Under the pieces are notes generated by a model. That model saw only the letters and a list, made by a program, of their open reading frames with translations, did no database searches and was not told where the DNA came from. Position numbers and translations under genes: made by a program. A DNA stretch of 64,000 bases, from positions 1,302,001-1,366,000 of the forward strand of contig CM074136.1 in the NCBI GenBank assembly GCA_037178625.1. The letters are read 5' to 3'. The stretch is from Skeletonema tropicum (lineage: Eukaryota; Bacillariophyta; Thalassiosirophyceae; Thalassiosirales; Thalassiosiraceae). Shown piece after piece: positions 43,057-53,495 of the stretch; the first letter of the stretch is position 1; each line of letters opens with the position of its first letter.

Positions 43057-46000
43057 ATGCAGTCGCCTTTTATGACTCCCTTAGACCCTCCGTTGGCGCC
43101 AACTATCGTGAGTGATGTCTCAAGTGTGGAGTCCGTAACTCCTCGAAGTGAGGAGACCACCGCCCCTCCTCGTACTCAAGCGCCCTTGTCTGTTCAGGCT
43201 CCTCGTGATTGGGATGGTGATTTGATGTGGTTTCCAGAGGCTGTCCCTCCCGAAGCCCCTGCTGGAAATGTTGCCAGCGCGACTAGTCAAGTGGCTAGTT
43301 CCTCATCGTGGCTCAATGAAGCCCCTGCTGCTGCTAGAAATGCTAGCAGCCCGACTAGCCCAGTGGCTAGCACCTCTTCATGGCTCAATGCAGCCCCTGC
43401 TGCTGCTAGAAATGCTAGCAGCCTGCCTAGCCCAGTGGCTAGCACACCTTTGTGGCTTAATGAAGCCCCTGCTGGCTATGTCGCTAGCAGCCCGTCTAGC
43501 CCAGCGGCTAGACCACCAATGTGGCTCCGAGACATTATGTCCTCTGTTGCCCCCGCTAGCAGTGATGCTAGCAACTCAGCCTCTGCTTCGCCTACTACTT
43601 TTGATGATGGAGCAGAAGGTTTTGCTGCTCTCCTAGCGAAGATGGAGTCGGATATTAATGATACTCCTCTCACCAAGGCTGAGCATACTAAGCTCGTCGA
43701 CTTGTTTGCTGAATTCAAGCTATCAGCGGTGTGTGGGTCTGCAACTCGTGTTTCTGTGGATCCTCCGGAAGATCATGGTGTTGTTTCTACGGATGAACCT
43801 CCTCGTATTTCTGAAGAAGTGCCTACTCGTGTCTCTGTGGATCCTCCGGAAGATCAGGGTGTTGCTTCTGTGGCTGTGCCTGCTCGTGTTTCATTGGATC
43901 CTCCGGATGATCAGGATGGTGTTTCTGCGGCTGCACCTACTGCTGTACCGTCTATTGTGTCTGGTTCTGTATCTGTCGGCACGACTTTTGATTATGAAGC
44001 CCCGATTTCTGCTCTCAAGGCATGTCAGGATCTACGTTGCATCGATGTCTCGTCTATTTCTCCGCCTGTCGATTCAGGAGGAGGAGGAGGAGAATGTAGT
44101 GCTGCTGCACAAGTTCCTCCGTCATCGCCAGCGTTTATCGATATTCCGTCTGGTGCTGTTGTCCATTCGCAGTTTGTAAGATGTGATGTGGACAACTCAG
44201 TTCGAGTTTCAATGTCTGGGACCGAACAAAATCAACTTGACCATGTTGGTTTTCGTGTTGAGAATGTCGCTCCAGTTATTTGCGGTGTTACACAACATGA
44301 AGAACCTATTCAAGTCTCTGCTATCAAGTGGGGAGCTCTGCAAGAGTTTGTAGGCTCCGTCTTTCATGTGGGAAGGGATATGCTTCCGCGCTTCAGTACA
44401 ACTTCAGGTCTTAAAGTTACTCTCTCTACCCACTCCAACCTCGGGTTTCTATCAAGGATAATCCTTTTTGGTAGTATGCTCTCCGTAGACCCGATCAATC
44501 CTGGATTACAACATCTACTTCTATCAATGTTGTACCGTCTGTTCATCTTCTTGAACAACCCGTTTCAATCGTTGTGGTCTCTCTTCGGTTTCGGTTTGAT
44601 CATTCTCAGCATCCTTCGAGCTTTTACCATATCATTTTCAACTCTCTACCAAGTTCTACAACGCAAGAAACACACCTATCAGCTCTTCCTAGTTGTTGCC
44701 ATCCTTCTGATCTACCTTTACATGGACCATCTCCATTATGCTCTTTACGCAGAATCAGTTTTGGTCTTCCTGCTCTCCGTCATCTCGGCTATGCCGAATG
44801 CCTCCGATATGAATGTGATTTTCAACTTCAATGGCGTCTCTTCAACTTCAATGGGCCCCGCGGTCCAGAAGAAAAATGTGATCTCCCATCGTAAATCTCG
44901 CAAGCATAGTTTCAGAAGGAGCTCATTATCATCATTATCATTCTACTACGTTTATCATCGCCCAGGCTCTCGTCCTCGACGTAAGCCACCCCATTTCAGT
45001 CATCTGGTTCTTCTTCCATCTGGTTCGGATCCTCCCTTCACCGTACATTCTCATGTTGACGACTTCATTCTACAATGTGATACTTCATCAGAAGGAGCTT
45101 CGTGTTTCGCATCAGGAGGAGAAAGCATTCAGTCTATCAACTACAGCTGGACTCGGCGTCTTCGCTCTCGAGATAAATACTTCGAATTTTCCAAGTCCAA
45201 GCTCTATCGTCTTATCCTATTCGTCAATGTCTCTTGGGTCTCTGTGAAGTATTTCGGTTTGGGTCTCTTCTGCATGATAGCAGTCGGGTTCATCGTATCT
45301 GGTATTCAAGGTTCAACTTCAACTGAAACTGGTACTCCTAAGCAAAGTTCATGTCATCATTACCATCGTCGGGAAGATATGAAAGCATTCTCTTCCAAGG
45401 CTTCTGATGGACACTTTACTCAGCCAGCTGACATTGATGCGTCTCTTCCATCCAAAGTAGTTTGTCCGTATCCAACTGTTGAGTCTCGTCAAATTTGTCC
45501 TCGTGACAAGGTTCTCTTCGGTCTCTTTGATGACCAGTCCTCGTCAAGTTCCATTTGGTCGCCGACAAGTTTTCTTCAAGACTCAGTTCAATCCTCCCTT
45601 TTGCCTCGTCTTCAACGAAGCAACTTTTTCGGTTCAGTTATGTCCGTCGACGTAGTCAAGATTCTTGACTCTCGTTTTGGCTCTCGTATCAAGAAGAAGC
45701 ACCGACTTGTTCCTATGACGCACTCGTATCTCCTTGATTGCAAAATTGCAAAGTTCTTTGTCGATCATGGTCTAAAGCAATCCAAATGTGATCCGTGCGT
45801 GTTCGCAAGTGCCAAGGTCGTTGCCCTACTCTTCAATGGTGGCTCAATCTTCTTCAGCGAATCTGACGAAGATATTCAAGACATCTTGCATCTTCAAGAA
45901 GATCTTTTCGAAGCGCAAGTTATCTACTCCAAATCAATTCCTTCCATAACTCAAGTCCAAGATACTGGAATCTCGTCTCCAGAAGGAGCATCATATCTTA

Positions 46001-46386
46001 ACAGAATCTTTGGAGCTTGTGTTCTTTCAGTTCATCGCATCAGCCCAGATCTTAAGGCCATTGCTGATGAATGTCTTTGGTTCGTGGTTTTCCTCGCATC
46101 AAGTCTCTCCGATATTGCTATCTTTCAGTACATTCGTAAGAAGTCAATAGTTCTTTCAAGCTACTTGACTGTCCGAGAAGGAGTGTCGTGGTCAGCTGCA
46201 TCTGATGGTCTGACGTCACGACTACCGTTAGTGACTCTATCCGGGTTTAGGCGTGACACCTTAAATCAGTCATTGACGCGATCATTCCTTTGGATGATCA
46301 TGCCTTTGATGCCTCTTTTGTTTGGCGGAAGTCCAAGTAGTCGAAGTGTACTGTTGACGCTTTGCTCACTTATTCTCTGTCAGTGA
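43057..46386 (+). CDS. Giant ORF of the LTR element with degenerate Copia Pol
   Basis: 1109 residues, the last 68 or so read into the 3' LTR. Residues about 1-170 contain Pro/Ala/Ser-rich repeats of about 24 residues (SSPTSPVASTSSWLNAAPAA), and residues about 225-290 contain RVSVDPPEDxG repeats; this may be a Gag-like part. The middle (about 450-850) is a Ser/Phe/Leu-rich region with no recognisable integrase (no HHCC or DDE pattern). The end has degenerate Copia RT and RNase H pieces: DHGLKQSKCDPCVF, then VVALLFNGGSIFFSESDEDI, where the YVDD box is FNGG, and YLNRIFGACVLSV with RISPD in place of the usual TRPD segment. The frame is unbroken over 3.3 kb. It cannot be an active polymerase. Confidence 0.75.
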   Translation: MQSPFMTPLDPPLAPTIVSDVSSVESVTPRSEETTAPPRTQAPLSVQAPRDWDGDLMWFPEAVPPEAPAGNVASATSQVASSSSWLNEAPAAARNASSPTSPVASTSSWLNAAPAAARNASSLPSPVASTPLWLNEAPAGYVASSPSSPAARPPMWLRDIMSSVAPASSDASNSASASPTTFDDGAEGFAALLAKMESDINDTPLTKAEHTKLVDLFAEFKLSAVCGSATRVSVDPPEDHGVVSTDEPPRISEEVPTRVSVDPPEDQGVASVAVPARVSLDPPDDQDGVSAAAPTAVPSIVSGSVSVGTTFDYEAPISALKACQDLRCIDVSSISPPVDSGGGGGECSAAAQVPPSSPAFIDIPSGAVVHSQFVRCDVDNSVRVSMSGTEQNQLDHVGFRVENVAPVICGVTQHEEPIQVSAIKWGALQEFVGSVFHVGRDMLPRFSTTSGLKVTLSTHSNLGFLSRIILFGSMLSVDPINPGLQHLLLSMLYRLFIFLNNPFQSLWSLFGFGLIILSILRAFTISFSTLYQVLQRKKHTYQLFLVVAILLIYLYMDHLHYALYAESVLVFLLSVISAMPNASDMNVIFNFNGVSSTSMGPAVQKKNVISHRKSRKHSFRRSSLSSLSFYYVYHRPGSRPRRKPPHFSHLVLLPSGSDPPFTVHSHVDDFILQCDTSSEGASCFASGGESIQSINYSWTRRLRSRDKYFEFSKSKLYRLILFVNVSWVSVKYFGLGLFCMIAVGFIVSGIQGSTSTETGTPKQSSCHHYHRREDMKAFSSKASDGHFTQPADIDASLPSKVVCPYPTVESRQICPRDKVLFGLFDDQSSSSSIWSPTSFLQDSVQSSLLPRLQRSNFFGSVMSVDVVKILDSRFGSRIKKKHRLVPMTHSYLLDCKIAKFFVDHGLKQSKCDPCVFASAKVVALLFNGGSIFFSESDEDIQDILHLQEDLFEAQVIYSKSIPSITQVQDTGISSPEGASYLNRIFGACVLSVHRISPDLKAIADECLWFVVFLASSLSDIAIFQYIRKKSIVLSSYLTVREGVSWSAASDGLTSRLPLVTLSGFRRDTLNQSLTRSFLWMIMPLMPLLFGGSPSSRSVLLTLCSLILCQ

Positions 46387-46567
46387 AACATCTCTCTAGT
46401 TTACATCAAGTTTTAACAATAAATACCTCTTTTCTTGGTGGATCTACTCTTCTATTCATCGATAAGTCACTAGCTGACGAGTGGCAACTGTCACCAAAAC
46501 CGTCCAGTACCGATAGGTCACTGGAGCTGTGGGAAGGAGCATCCACGGCAAGTAGCGATCTATCACA
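46184..46567 (+). repeat. 3' LTR
   Basis: Appears identical to the 5' LTR over 384 bp, and is preceded by the GAGAAGGAG purine tract. Confidence 0.9.
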
Positions 46568-46700
46568 GTCTTGGAGACGTATCGTTGCACTCCGGCAAAA
46601 CACAATTGCAATGTATGCGAGAGTGAATAGACCAAAAATAAGAAGGAAGCCCAATGTCAAGCATCTCTCAGCCTTATTGATTCTATTTTTTTGGGGAAAG

Positions 46701-48099
46701 ATAACAGCTTAGCAACAGCGTCGTTAACATCTTATCTTCTCCAATATGGTAGAGATTCCTATGCAACGTCTTGTCTTGGCATTATTGGTATGCATAGCGT
46801 TTGATAGACGTTGCCATCTCTTCTTCCACCAAGAATATGAATTTTGCCGCACATGTCTAAAATGCGTTACCTGAGAGAGAAGTTGTTGTTATCATGCGTA
46901 GCACTTCTCATGAACCTGTCTTCTGAGTCAACAAGCAGAGTAAGCTCGATGGTGGTGGATCCTCGGTACGATGTGTTTTGTATTGTTGTATTGAATTTGA
47001 TGTGTACATAATGAGAATTGTTGCTTTGAAAACGGTGTGATAGGGCCCCTAGCAAGCAAACGTACGCATCATGATGCATTTCAATCTCAAGTCAGTTTGC
47101 TTCAATAGCTGTGCTTTCAATTGTGACATGAGGACCCATTGATGAAAACAATAGCCCAGATTCAAGGAGTTAGTGTCGCATTGTGTTCACCAGCTGCGTA
47201 CATTTACCTAATTTCCTAAGTGATATGATATGATATGATATGTCATCGCTCCCTTTTCGTCTTACTATGAGATGAAAATTAAGTTATTATTAGTATGTAG
47301 ATTTTCATCTTGAGTTCAGACAAATCATGCCTTGATCTTGCATTAGCTTTCTTTCGATCGGTAGAAGAACTGTTTTCTACTTCATTGTTTATTCACAAGA
47401 ATGAGTGACAAGACGGACAGACTATCATACAAAACTCGCTTGCACGTACTGACGTGGTGAAATAAAAAGCATGACCAAAGTTCGAAGTGGTTGTAGGGCC
47501 CGTTCTCCACCCAGCCATAAATCAACGCTACAAAAGATTAGCGAAGACGAATAACCTCGTACCAAGTATCCTATCATGAAGATTATCCTCTCCTTCGTTA
47601 CCACCATCTCCATGTATGGCGGCCGAAGGCTACTCCCCATCCATTTCTTGTGCGACAAGGAGTGCCCGTGCCCGACGTGGAAAGAGGGGACGCCCAGGGA
47701 GATATTGCTTGTAATTGTAGGGGTAGGATGGCATTATCGTCTCTCTCAGAGAGCTAAGTAACGTCCCACCGCGCGCCCATATGTATTATCAACCCCCATA
47801 TCCGTGGGTTTAAGTGGCAGTCTGCTTGAAAACGGCATAGATGCCGTTTTCAAAATGGTTGGATTCATCGGAGTAAATTTGTTGAGTCGCAGTGTTTCAG
47901 TGAGTGTGGGTTCGCAAGCGCAGGGAAGTATCCTGTGTCAGGTGTACTGGTAGAGAAGATGGATGATGTGACGATATGCATGAAAATCTATGATATTGCG
48001 GCTTTGAGTTTCCGATTTGTTCGTTCTCTAATAGTTCACAAGTCACATGCCAAACAGCCGTCTTTTTTACGACTAACCTGCACTTGTAAGCATTCTTTT
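46701..48099. other. Spacer; hairpin and short ORFs only
   Basis: A 42-codon ATG frame at 46746-46874 (MVEIPMQRLVLALLVCIAFD...) is hydrophobic but unrecognised. ATGATATGATATG repeats lie near 47221-47241. Frames at 47425-47761 show no motif. Confidence 0.35.
47826..47853. repeat. Perfect 28-bp hairpin
   Basis: Arms TTGAAAACGGCAT and ATGCCGTTTTCAA with an AG loop, 13 bp each. It lies in otherwise featureless spacer. Confidence 0.85.
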
Positions 48100-48106
48100 T
48101 GAGTGG

Positions 48107-49307
48107 AACGGAGCGAGCTTCTTGGGCAAGATGTAGTTTAGTACCGTGCGGGATGTCAATGTACATAGGAGTCAGTATAAAGGGAGAAACGACAGAAAAC
48201 TCAAGACGCTAATTTACTTTTTGACAGCAACAACGTCGTTATTGCTTGCCAGCTGGTACTTAACTTGCAATATTACAACATTCATTGGTGGAGATGATGT
48301 GCTGGCCAAGCACAACAAGACCTAAGTCTTCCCACAACAAGACCTACGTCTTCTCACAATAAGACCAACTCGCCTTTTGTGAGTTGGAACACCTCGCAAC
48401 CAAGCGCTTATTGTCTTACTGATATCTATCTTGAATGTCAATAGATAATCGGATGTTCAGCACACCAGCTCTTGTTCGTCGCGTGACGATCGATACTCAT
48501 GGAATGGAGGAGCAACAACAGTCTCAACAGCAGCAGACGTTCCCTTTCAAACTCTACAATATGCTCGAGTATGCATGCGATTCAGAGTTCAGCTCTTGTA
48601 TTTCGTGGTCAGTTGATGGAAGTGCCTTCATCATTCGTGACAAGGACGTAATGATGGCCAATCTTGCACCTACGTTCTTCAATTGGACACATTATCGATC
48701 TTTTGTAAGTGATTTGCATGCATGCATGGAGTGTATGAAAAGTTGTTTTTTTCTCCATATCACAATCATTATCACTGACACTGACACTGACACTGACACT
48801 GACATCAATTGCGTTTGTACACTCGCATTCTTACCATTGCCGTTTAGACACGGCAGCTTAACATTTGGGGTTTTTCTCGTACCGAGATGCAAACAGGTCA
48901 AAGTGACGGCTGGCGACACAATAAATTTGTTCGTGGACGGCCTGATCTACTCAATGAGATTGAGCGCATGAAGAATAGCTTTTCCACTGCCAAGGCTTTG
49001 GCTCGGGCTCGGCAACAGCAAGCTGAAACAGCGGCTGAGAGTATGAAGAACGTTGCGGTAGCTGCCGGTGTGAGCTGCAGCTCTTCGTCATTGCGACTAG
49101 ATTCACAAGCCAATCAACCCTACAATGAAACTGATGGACATTTCGGCATTGTAGCGGAAGCGACCTCCTCACACTCACAAGCTCAAGCTCTGCAAGTTCA
49201 AGGCTCAGTCTTCCGTTACTATTTTCCCAATTCAGCCTCCTTAATACAGCCCCCTGCACAACCAACACAACTACCTGCGCAACTACCTGCACAACCACCT
49301 GCACAAG
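48107..49307 (+). repeat. Segmental duplication, copy 2 (HSF gene and 5' flank)
   Basis: Partner of 30325-31470. The match begins at TTTTGAGTGGAACGGAGC... and ends within the CCTGCACAACCAC repeat. The upstream part includes a repeated AACAAGACCTA motif. Confidence 0.9.
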
Positions 49308-49615
49308 CACAAACATTCAGTAATGAAACTGCTACGCAAGCTTCCAGTCCCAGAACAGAACAGGCTGGTGCTATGGACAGAAATAGAACCGATGTTGACA
49401 CGACCACAGCCAGTACCACTACCACCACCACCAGTAGCAGTCCCAACAGCGATCTTTTTGTTCCAGTATTCGACGATGATGAACTAATGTATCTAGAAAG
49501 CATTTTTGGTCAAGACGAACACATATCCCATGAAGAGGAGTTATCTTCAATTTTATCACTGGATCGAGAAAATACAAATACAACGGTTGAAGACTCTAAG
49601 TCTAGGCCGAAGTGA
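48435..49615 (+). CDS. HSF-type DNA-binding protein, intact copy
   Basis: Exons 48435-48704 and 48848-49615 (143-nt intron) give about 345 residues. The HSF domain starts near residue 30: FPFKLYNMLEYACDSEF, ISWSVDGSAFIIRDKDV, FNWTHYRSF joined to TRQLNIWGFSR (usual family motif RQLNxYGF), and KFVRGRPDLLNEIERMK. A short coiled segment (ALARARQQQAETAAES) may act as oligomerisation region; the classical HSF HR-A/B is not obvious. The C-terminus is Gln/Pro/Ser/Thr-rich with repeats PAQLPAQ and ends acidic (FDDDELMYLESIFGQDEHIS), which resembles a transactivation tail. HSF-type regulators are greatly expanded in diatoms and act in the nucleus; the target genes are unknown. The intron carries an (ACTGAC)n-like stretch near 48776. 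Confidence 0.85.
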
Positions 49616-50148
49616 CACGTACAATAAGAAGCCTCAGGATTCCAGCGACAGCGATACTCCTCGAATTATGCACATAATCTAATGCTAATGGCACAAAAAT
49701 TGTGTGATATGCAGCCAGTGCAGCGCGCAGCCAACTACTGTAAAGTAGTACAAAATGTAATCTATCCTCTCTAGACAAAATTATTTTACATTCGCATTCA
49801 CGGTGTACTCCATGGCATTATCTGATCGGAGTGTTTTTGCTGATGGAGAACTCTAAGTTCATGAGACGATTGCTTCTTCGATGACTATTACTATTAACAA
49901 TGCTGCGATAAACATTCACTGTGTCGTCTCTCTCTGACGAGTCACACAAGGTTATCCCAAAATTTAATCAATATAGCAATAGTAACCTTTTTACAAATTA
50001 AGTGTTGTGATAATCTCGAATTCCCTAAGAAGCGGTCTTCACATCCTTTGAACTTTGTCCGCCTCAACAGTCGAGAATGTAAGAGTGGGTATTTCCATCA
50101 TACGAAAGAAAGATGTGCTCCCCAAAAAGTGCAGCATCAGCGCCAAAG
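49616..50148. other. Spacer; nothing recognised
   Basis: No ORF, RNA gene or terminal repeat was recognised. Confidence 0.4.
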
Positions 50149-52914
50149 TTATTGGCACTCGCAGGCGCCTCTATCGAGGCATGCTTCTTTCCATTCGCCT
50201 AAAACATCCAATATAAATACAAAAGCTGACTTCGCATCCGTAGTAACTAACAAGCGGTCCTTGTCTGCAACAATCTTCCCCCCGAGCGCAGGCAATGACA
50301 CTTCGTTGAAGGCAGTAATCTTCTGGCTCAATTCATACCCACTGCCATCACTTTGTGGCGTGTAGTAATATACAGCACCAGCACCTGTCGTATCCTTCGG
50401 ACATTCTATCAAGACCCCACCACCATCCGTTGCTCCCACACTCATCCCAAAAGTCGATCGGCAATCCGCGCTAGTTATGGTCCCATCGATAGGTTGCGCC
50501 CACGAGTTCGTAGTGCTGTCATATTGATAAACATACACTGTTCCTGGGAAAGATGCATCCGCAACAACGAGCGTATCGCCCTGCAATGCAACTGCGGACC
50601 CAAAATTTCCTGTCGTAACGTTCGGCTGATAGAGCTTGGCTTCTTCTACCCAATTTCCATCATCACCTCTCCCAAAGACATACACTGAGCCAGTCGAAGC
50701 TTCAGTTCAGCATCGCCCGGAGCACCTACCACCATTTTATCCGCAGAGAGAGCAATAGCTGTCCCAAATTTTGCTTCCTCCCCATTCAAAGTCTCAGGGC
50801 GTAATATTCCAAACGTCACTCCACACTCCTACCGAATTTCTTTCATAAATATACACAGTTCCAAGACCATCATCTGCATTTGGATCACCCAACGCAGCAT
50901 AATTTCCCAAAAGAGCGCTTTCTTCAGTGACTAATGAATGGAAGAGTTTGTAAAGGGAGATACGTACCGAAATTTGTAAGGAATTGGATCGATTCATTCT
51001 CTATCCCCTCTCCTCCACGAGCAATGAGACCCGTGTCACCGTCCATTGCAACAGTATAACTACAAGTTTCACACTCAGTTTGATAGAATGGACCAAGATC
51101 CCACACGTCACAAAGACCCGATCCTTTTCTTGACGACTCATTCGAAACAGGATGTTTCAAGGGACCAAAGAAGAAGAGAATGATAAGAACAGCTGCAGCA
51201 ATGACAAATAATGTCATGAGAATGAAGAAGAGTGTCAAGCACTTGTGACGCTTGCAGCAGGAAGATTTTACTACGAGACGACATAGTACGACTTTGATGT
51301 TGCTCATCATTCGTACTGTTGGCCACATCTGCCGCTTTGGTAGTAGTCGCTGCAGAAGCAAAAGATGGATCATTTGTCTCCACGGACTTTTCAGTAATTG
51401 GAGACAATGGGGCACCTGCCACCGTACCATCCTCCGTATTCAATTGCAGTCCCTGCTTCCTCATCATGATCATCTTCTTGTGTTGGTGGTACCACTTCAT
51501 TGCGATGTTCCTCGTTGGCTAAATTGAATTGTTCCCCCCGTTTCTTCTTCCTCTGGATTACTGAAATCATTATTGCCTTCGAGGTAGGGGTGATTCGGGC
51601 AGGGCTTGCATCGTTGGCAGTTTCTGTCTCGGTTGGCTCATCACCGCCCATTATTTCTACATCTAGTTCTTCCTCCTCCTCGTTTACTGAGGCAGTAGTA
51701 GCAGCAGCTGCTCCCCCGGCAGCGACAGCCCCTACTGCTGCAGCAGCGACATACTGGTGCTACATTTTCCTCCTCCTCTTCTTCTTCTGTTTCTACATCT
51801 ATCTCTTCTTTTGCTGAGGCAGCAGCTCCCCCGGCAGCGATAGCCCCTAGTATTGCAGCAGCAGCAACATGTGGTTCTACATGTTTGTCCTCCTCCTGCT
51901 CCTCCTCCTCCTCCTCTTCTTCTGTTTCTACATCTAGCTCTTCTTTTGCTGAGGCAGTAGCAGCGGTAGCAGCTCCCCCGGCAGCGATAGCCCCTAGTAT
52001 TGCAGCAGCGGCGACATTTGGTGCTACATTCTCCTCCTCCTGCTGCTCCTCCTCCTCTTCTTCTTCTGTTTCTACATCTATCTCTTCTTTTGCTGAGGCA
52101 GCAGCTCCCCCGGCAGCGATAGCCCCTAGTATTGCAGCAGCAGCAGCGACATTTGGTGCTACATGTTTGTCCTCCTCTTCTTCTTCTTCTTCTTCTTCGG
52201 TATCCACAGACGCCTCGGTATCCGCCGACGATTCCGTCTCCCCTGATGAAGAAAGGACGACGACTCCTCTAATGATACTGAAGATGATGATTCAACTATT
52301 GCCGCTAAAGATGATGTTGTTGCAGTAGTTGCCACTACCACCGGTACCACTTCAGGTGGAAGTGGTTGTGGAGCAGTATCAACATCCTCATCCTCATCCT
52401 CAATAATTGTATCTTCATATATCTCCACGGGATTTTCTTCCGAAAATGACACTACGACCGGAGCAGCAGCAGAAGCAGCCGGTGGTGCAGTATCATCATC
52501 ATTTTTTGCTGCATCTTGATCAAAACCCGATACCTCCACCACCTCTTTTGACTTCTCCGTTTTGACTGTCTCCTCGACTTCCTCCTTGACCGCCTCCTCC
52601 TTGACCAGTACTACTACTTCATTCTCCTCCTCTTTGGGCTCTTCAATGATGATTTCTTTTTCCGCCTCTTTAAATTGCACTCTTTTTTTCGACCCCTCTC
52701 TACTAAGCTCTGCATTGGGGTCCTCTTCTTTTACTTTAAGTTCTGGAGCTTTAAGGTCGTCCTTCAAATTAATCCACCCCTTTGTACCACCACCACCATC
52801 ACCACTACTCTTCCCCTCCTCCTCCTTCATATCAACCTCCTCCTTTAGTACTACAGCCGACGTCGTCGTAGTATTCTTCAACACAACAGCAGCAGCAGCA
52901 GCAAGCAGCAGCAC
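50149..52914 (-). pseudogene. Membrane-anchored FG-GAP repeat protein with acidic repeats, several frame breaks
   Basis: Minus-strand pieces read in order. (1) A Lys/Glu-rich region (52914-52159: EEVDMKEEEGKSSGDG, KKRVQFKEAEKEIIIEEPKE). (2) Four acidic/Ala repeats (about 52200-51655). (3) EIMGGDEPTETETAND with HRNEVVPPTQEDDHDEEAG (to about 51450). (4) A membrane segment (LFVIAAAVLIILFFFGPL, about 51220). (5) An extracytoplasmic part with FG-GAP-like blades: GNYAALGDPNADDGLGTVYI, KFGTAIALSADKMVVGAPGD, GNFGSAVALQGDTLVVADAS, KIVADKDRLLVTTD, stopping near 50150. The blades suggest a beta-propeller; binding partner unknown. At least four joins need single-base frame changes (about 52200, 51730, 50810 and 50700) and one may be an intron near 50960. 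Whether this is one decaying gene or a gene with assembly indels is unresolved. Confidence 0.55.
51655..52200 (-). repeat. In-frame tandem repeats encoding Ala-rich/Glu-rich units
   Basis: Four units of about 120-150 bp, each encoding AAAAILGAIAAGGAA, then SAKEE(I/L)DVETEEEEEE. In the last unit a one-base insertion (CCAGTATGTC for CCAAATGTC type) puts the frame out. Units resemble minisatellite expansion. Confidence 0.8.
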
Positions 52915-53155
52915 TACCCCCCTCCTCCAAAACCTTTCTCATCTCCGGTCCCGGAGGAGTTAATGGATAATCATCCTCCAATTCGGATGGTGGTTGGTAA
53001 TCTACCGGATCATTTTTTTCCATGTAGATGCATCGTGAGCAGGTGGCACCACCACCACCACCGCCGGGTGTGGTAGCTTTGGCCCATTGGGATTTGGAGT
53101 AGGATGTTTTGGGATGGAGGGTTTTGCAGGAGGTGCAGGTTAGTAAGGGGGCCAT
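52832..53155 (-). CDS. Zinc-ribbon-like N-terminal module
   Basis: From ATG 53155 the frame reads MAPLLTCTSCKTLHPKTSYS, then KSQWAKATTPGGGGGG and ATCSRCIYMEKNDP. Two CxxC pairs around an Y/FSKSQW motif resemble a Stc1-like or related zinc domain; the match is weak. After an acidic patch (PPSELEDDYPLTPPGPEM) the frame runs into a GCT trinucleotide repeat (poly-Cys or poly-Ala depending on frame), where it overlaps the next open frame of the FG-GAP region. It may be the N-terminus of that larger gene, connected through the repeat by a frame change, or a separate small gene. Confidence 0.4.
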   Translation of the reverse strand: MAPLLTCTSCKTLHPKTSYSKSQWAKATTPGGGGGGATCSRCIYMEKNDPVDYQPPSELEDDYPLTPPGPEMRKVLEEGGSAAACCCCCCCVEEYYDDVGCSTKGGG

Positions 53156-53487
53156 GTTGGTGGGGTGGTGGTTGTTGGCTGGTATATGTGTTGGCTGGGT
53201 TTGAATGACTGCCCCGCCTACGCCTGCTGAAGAGGTATGGCAGTAGAGGTGCGCTTTTGGCACGATAGAAGTAAAGTCTTTGAGTTGATCGTCGATTAGA
53301 ATTTCGTTTTTGGGGTTCGTGTGGAGACATTCAAACTGTTTGAATGGGCCAGCTTTCTGAATTAGGAGAAAGGCTACTTAGTTTGGGTTGAAATGCGTAC
53401 ATGAAAATCTGCGCCGCCGACATCACAACCTATCACAACCTATCACAACACGTATCACCATACAACATGTTGATGTGTTGTCTTAGC
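53156..53487. other. Spacer; nothing recognised
   Basis: Holds the 5' flank of the zinc-module gene; a repeated ATCACAACCT motif near 53430. Nothing else recognised. Confidence 0.4.
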
Positions 53488-53495
53488 TTTTTACT

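Larger units (their letters stand above)
42289..46567 (+). mobile_element. Young LTR retrotransposon, Copia-like, non-autonomous
   Basis: Two 384-bp LTRs (42289-42672 and 46184-46567) appear identical over their whole length and have the canonical TG...CA ends. A purine-rich tract (GAGAAGGAG) stands just before the 3' LTR, as expected for a polypurine primer. The sequence after the 5' LTR starts GGTTATAGTAGCCC; its tRNA partner is not resolved. The internal part holds one 1109-codon frame that lacks an intact protease, integrase or RT active site, so the element would need proteins from a related autonomous copy. Identical LTRs indicate insertion very recently. Confidence 0.9.
42127..46700 (-). 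pseudogene. Coding exon split by the LTR retrotransposon
   Basis: On the minus strand the right flank of the element encodes a membrane segment (LGFLLIFGLFTLAYIAIVFC) leading to RSATIRLQ at the target duplication. The left flank continues in the same frame with DEHSSFERRDVGKAMQ, then PGHVELNLAHAPRDVSADKY, and ends at a stop at 42127. Removing the element and one duplication copy restores one continuous exon of about 90 codons after an in-frame TAA. No ATG is present between that TAA and the membrane segment, so the exon belongs to a multi-exon gene whose first exon I cannot place. The product would be a small membrane-anchored protein. The insertion disrupts this allele. Confidence 0.6.

Noticed and set aside
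52832..52914. Poly-Cys run as a possible metal-binding domain
   Set aside because: It arises from a GCT trinucleotide repeat, which reads as Ala or Leu in the other frames; no structured Cys spacing.
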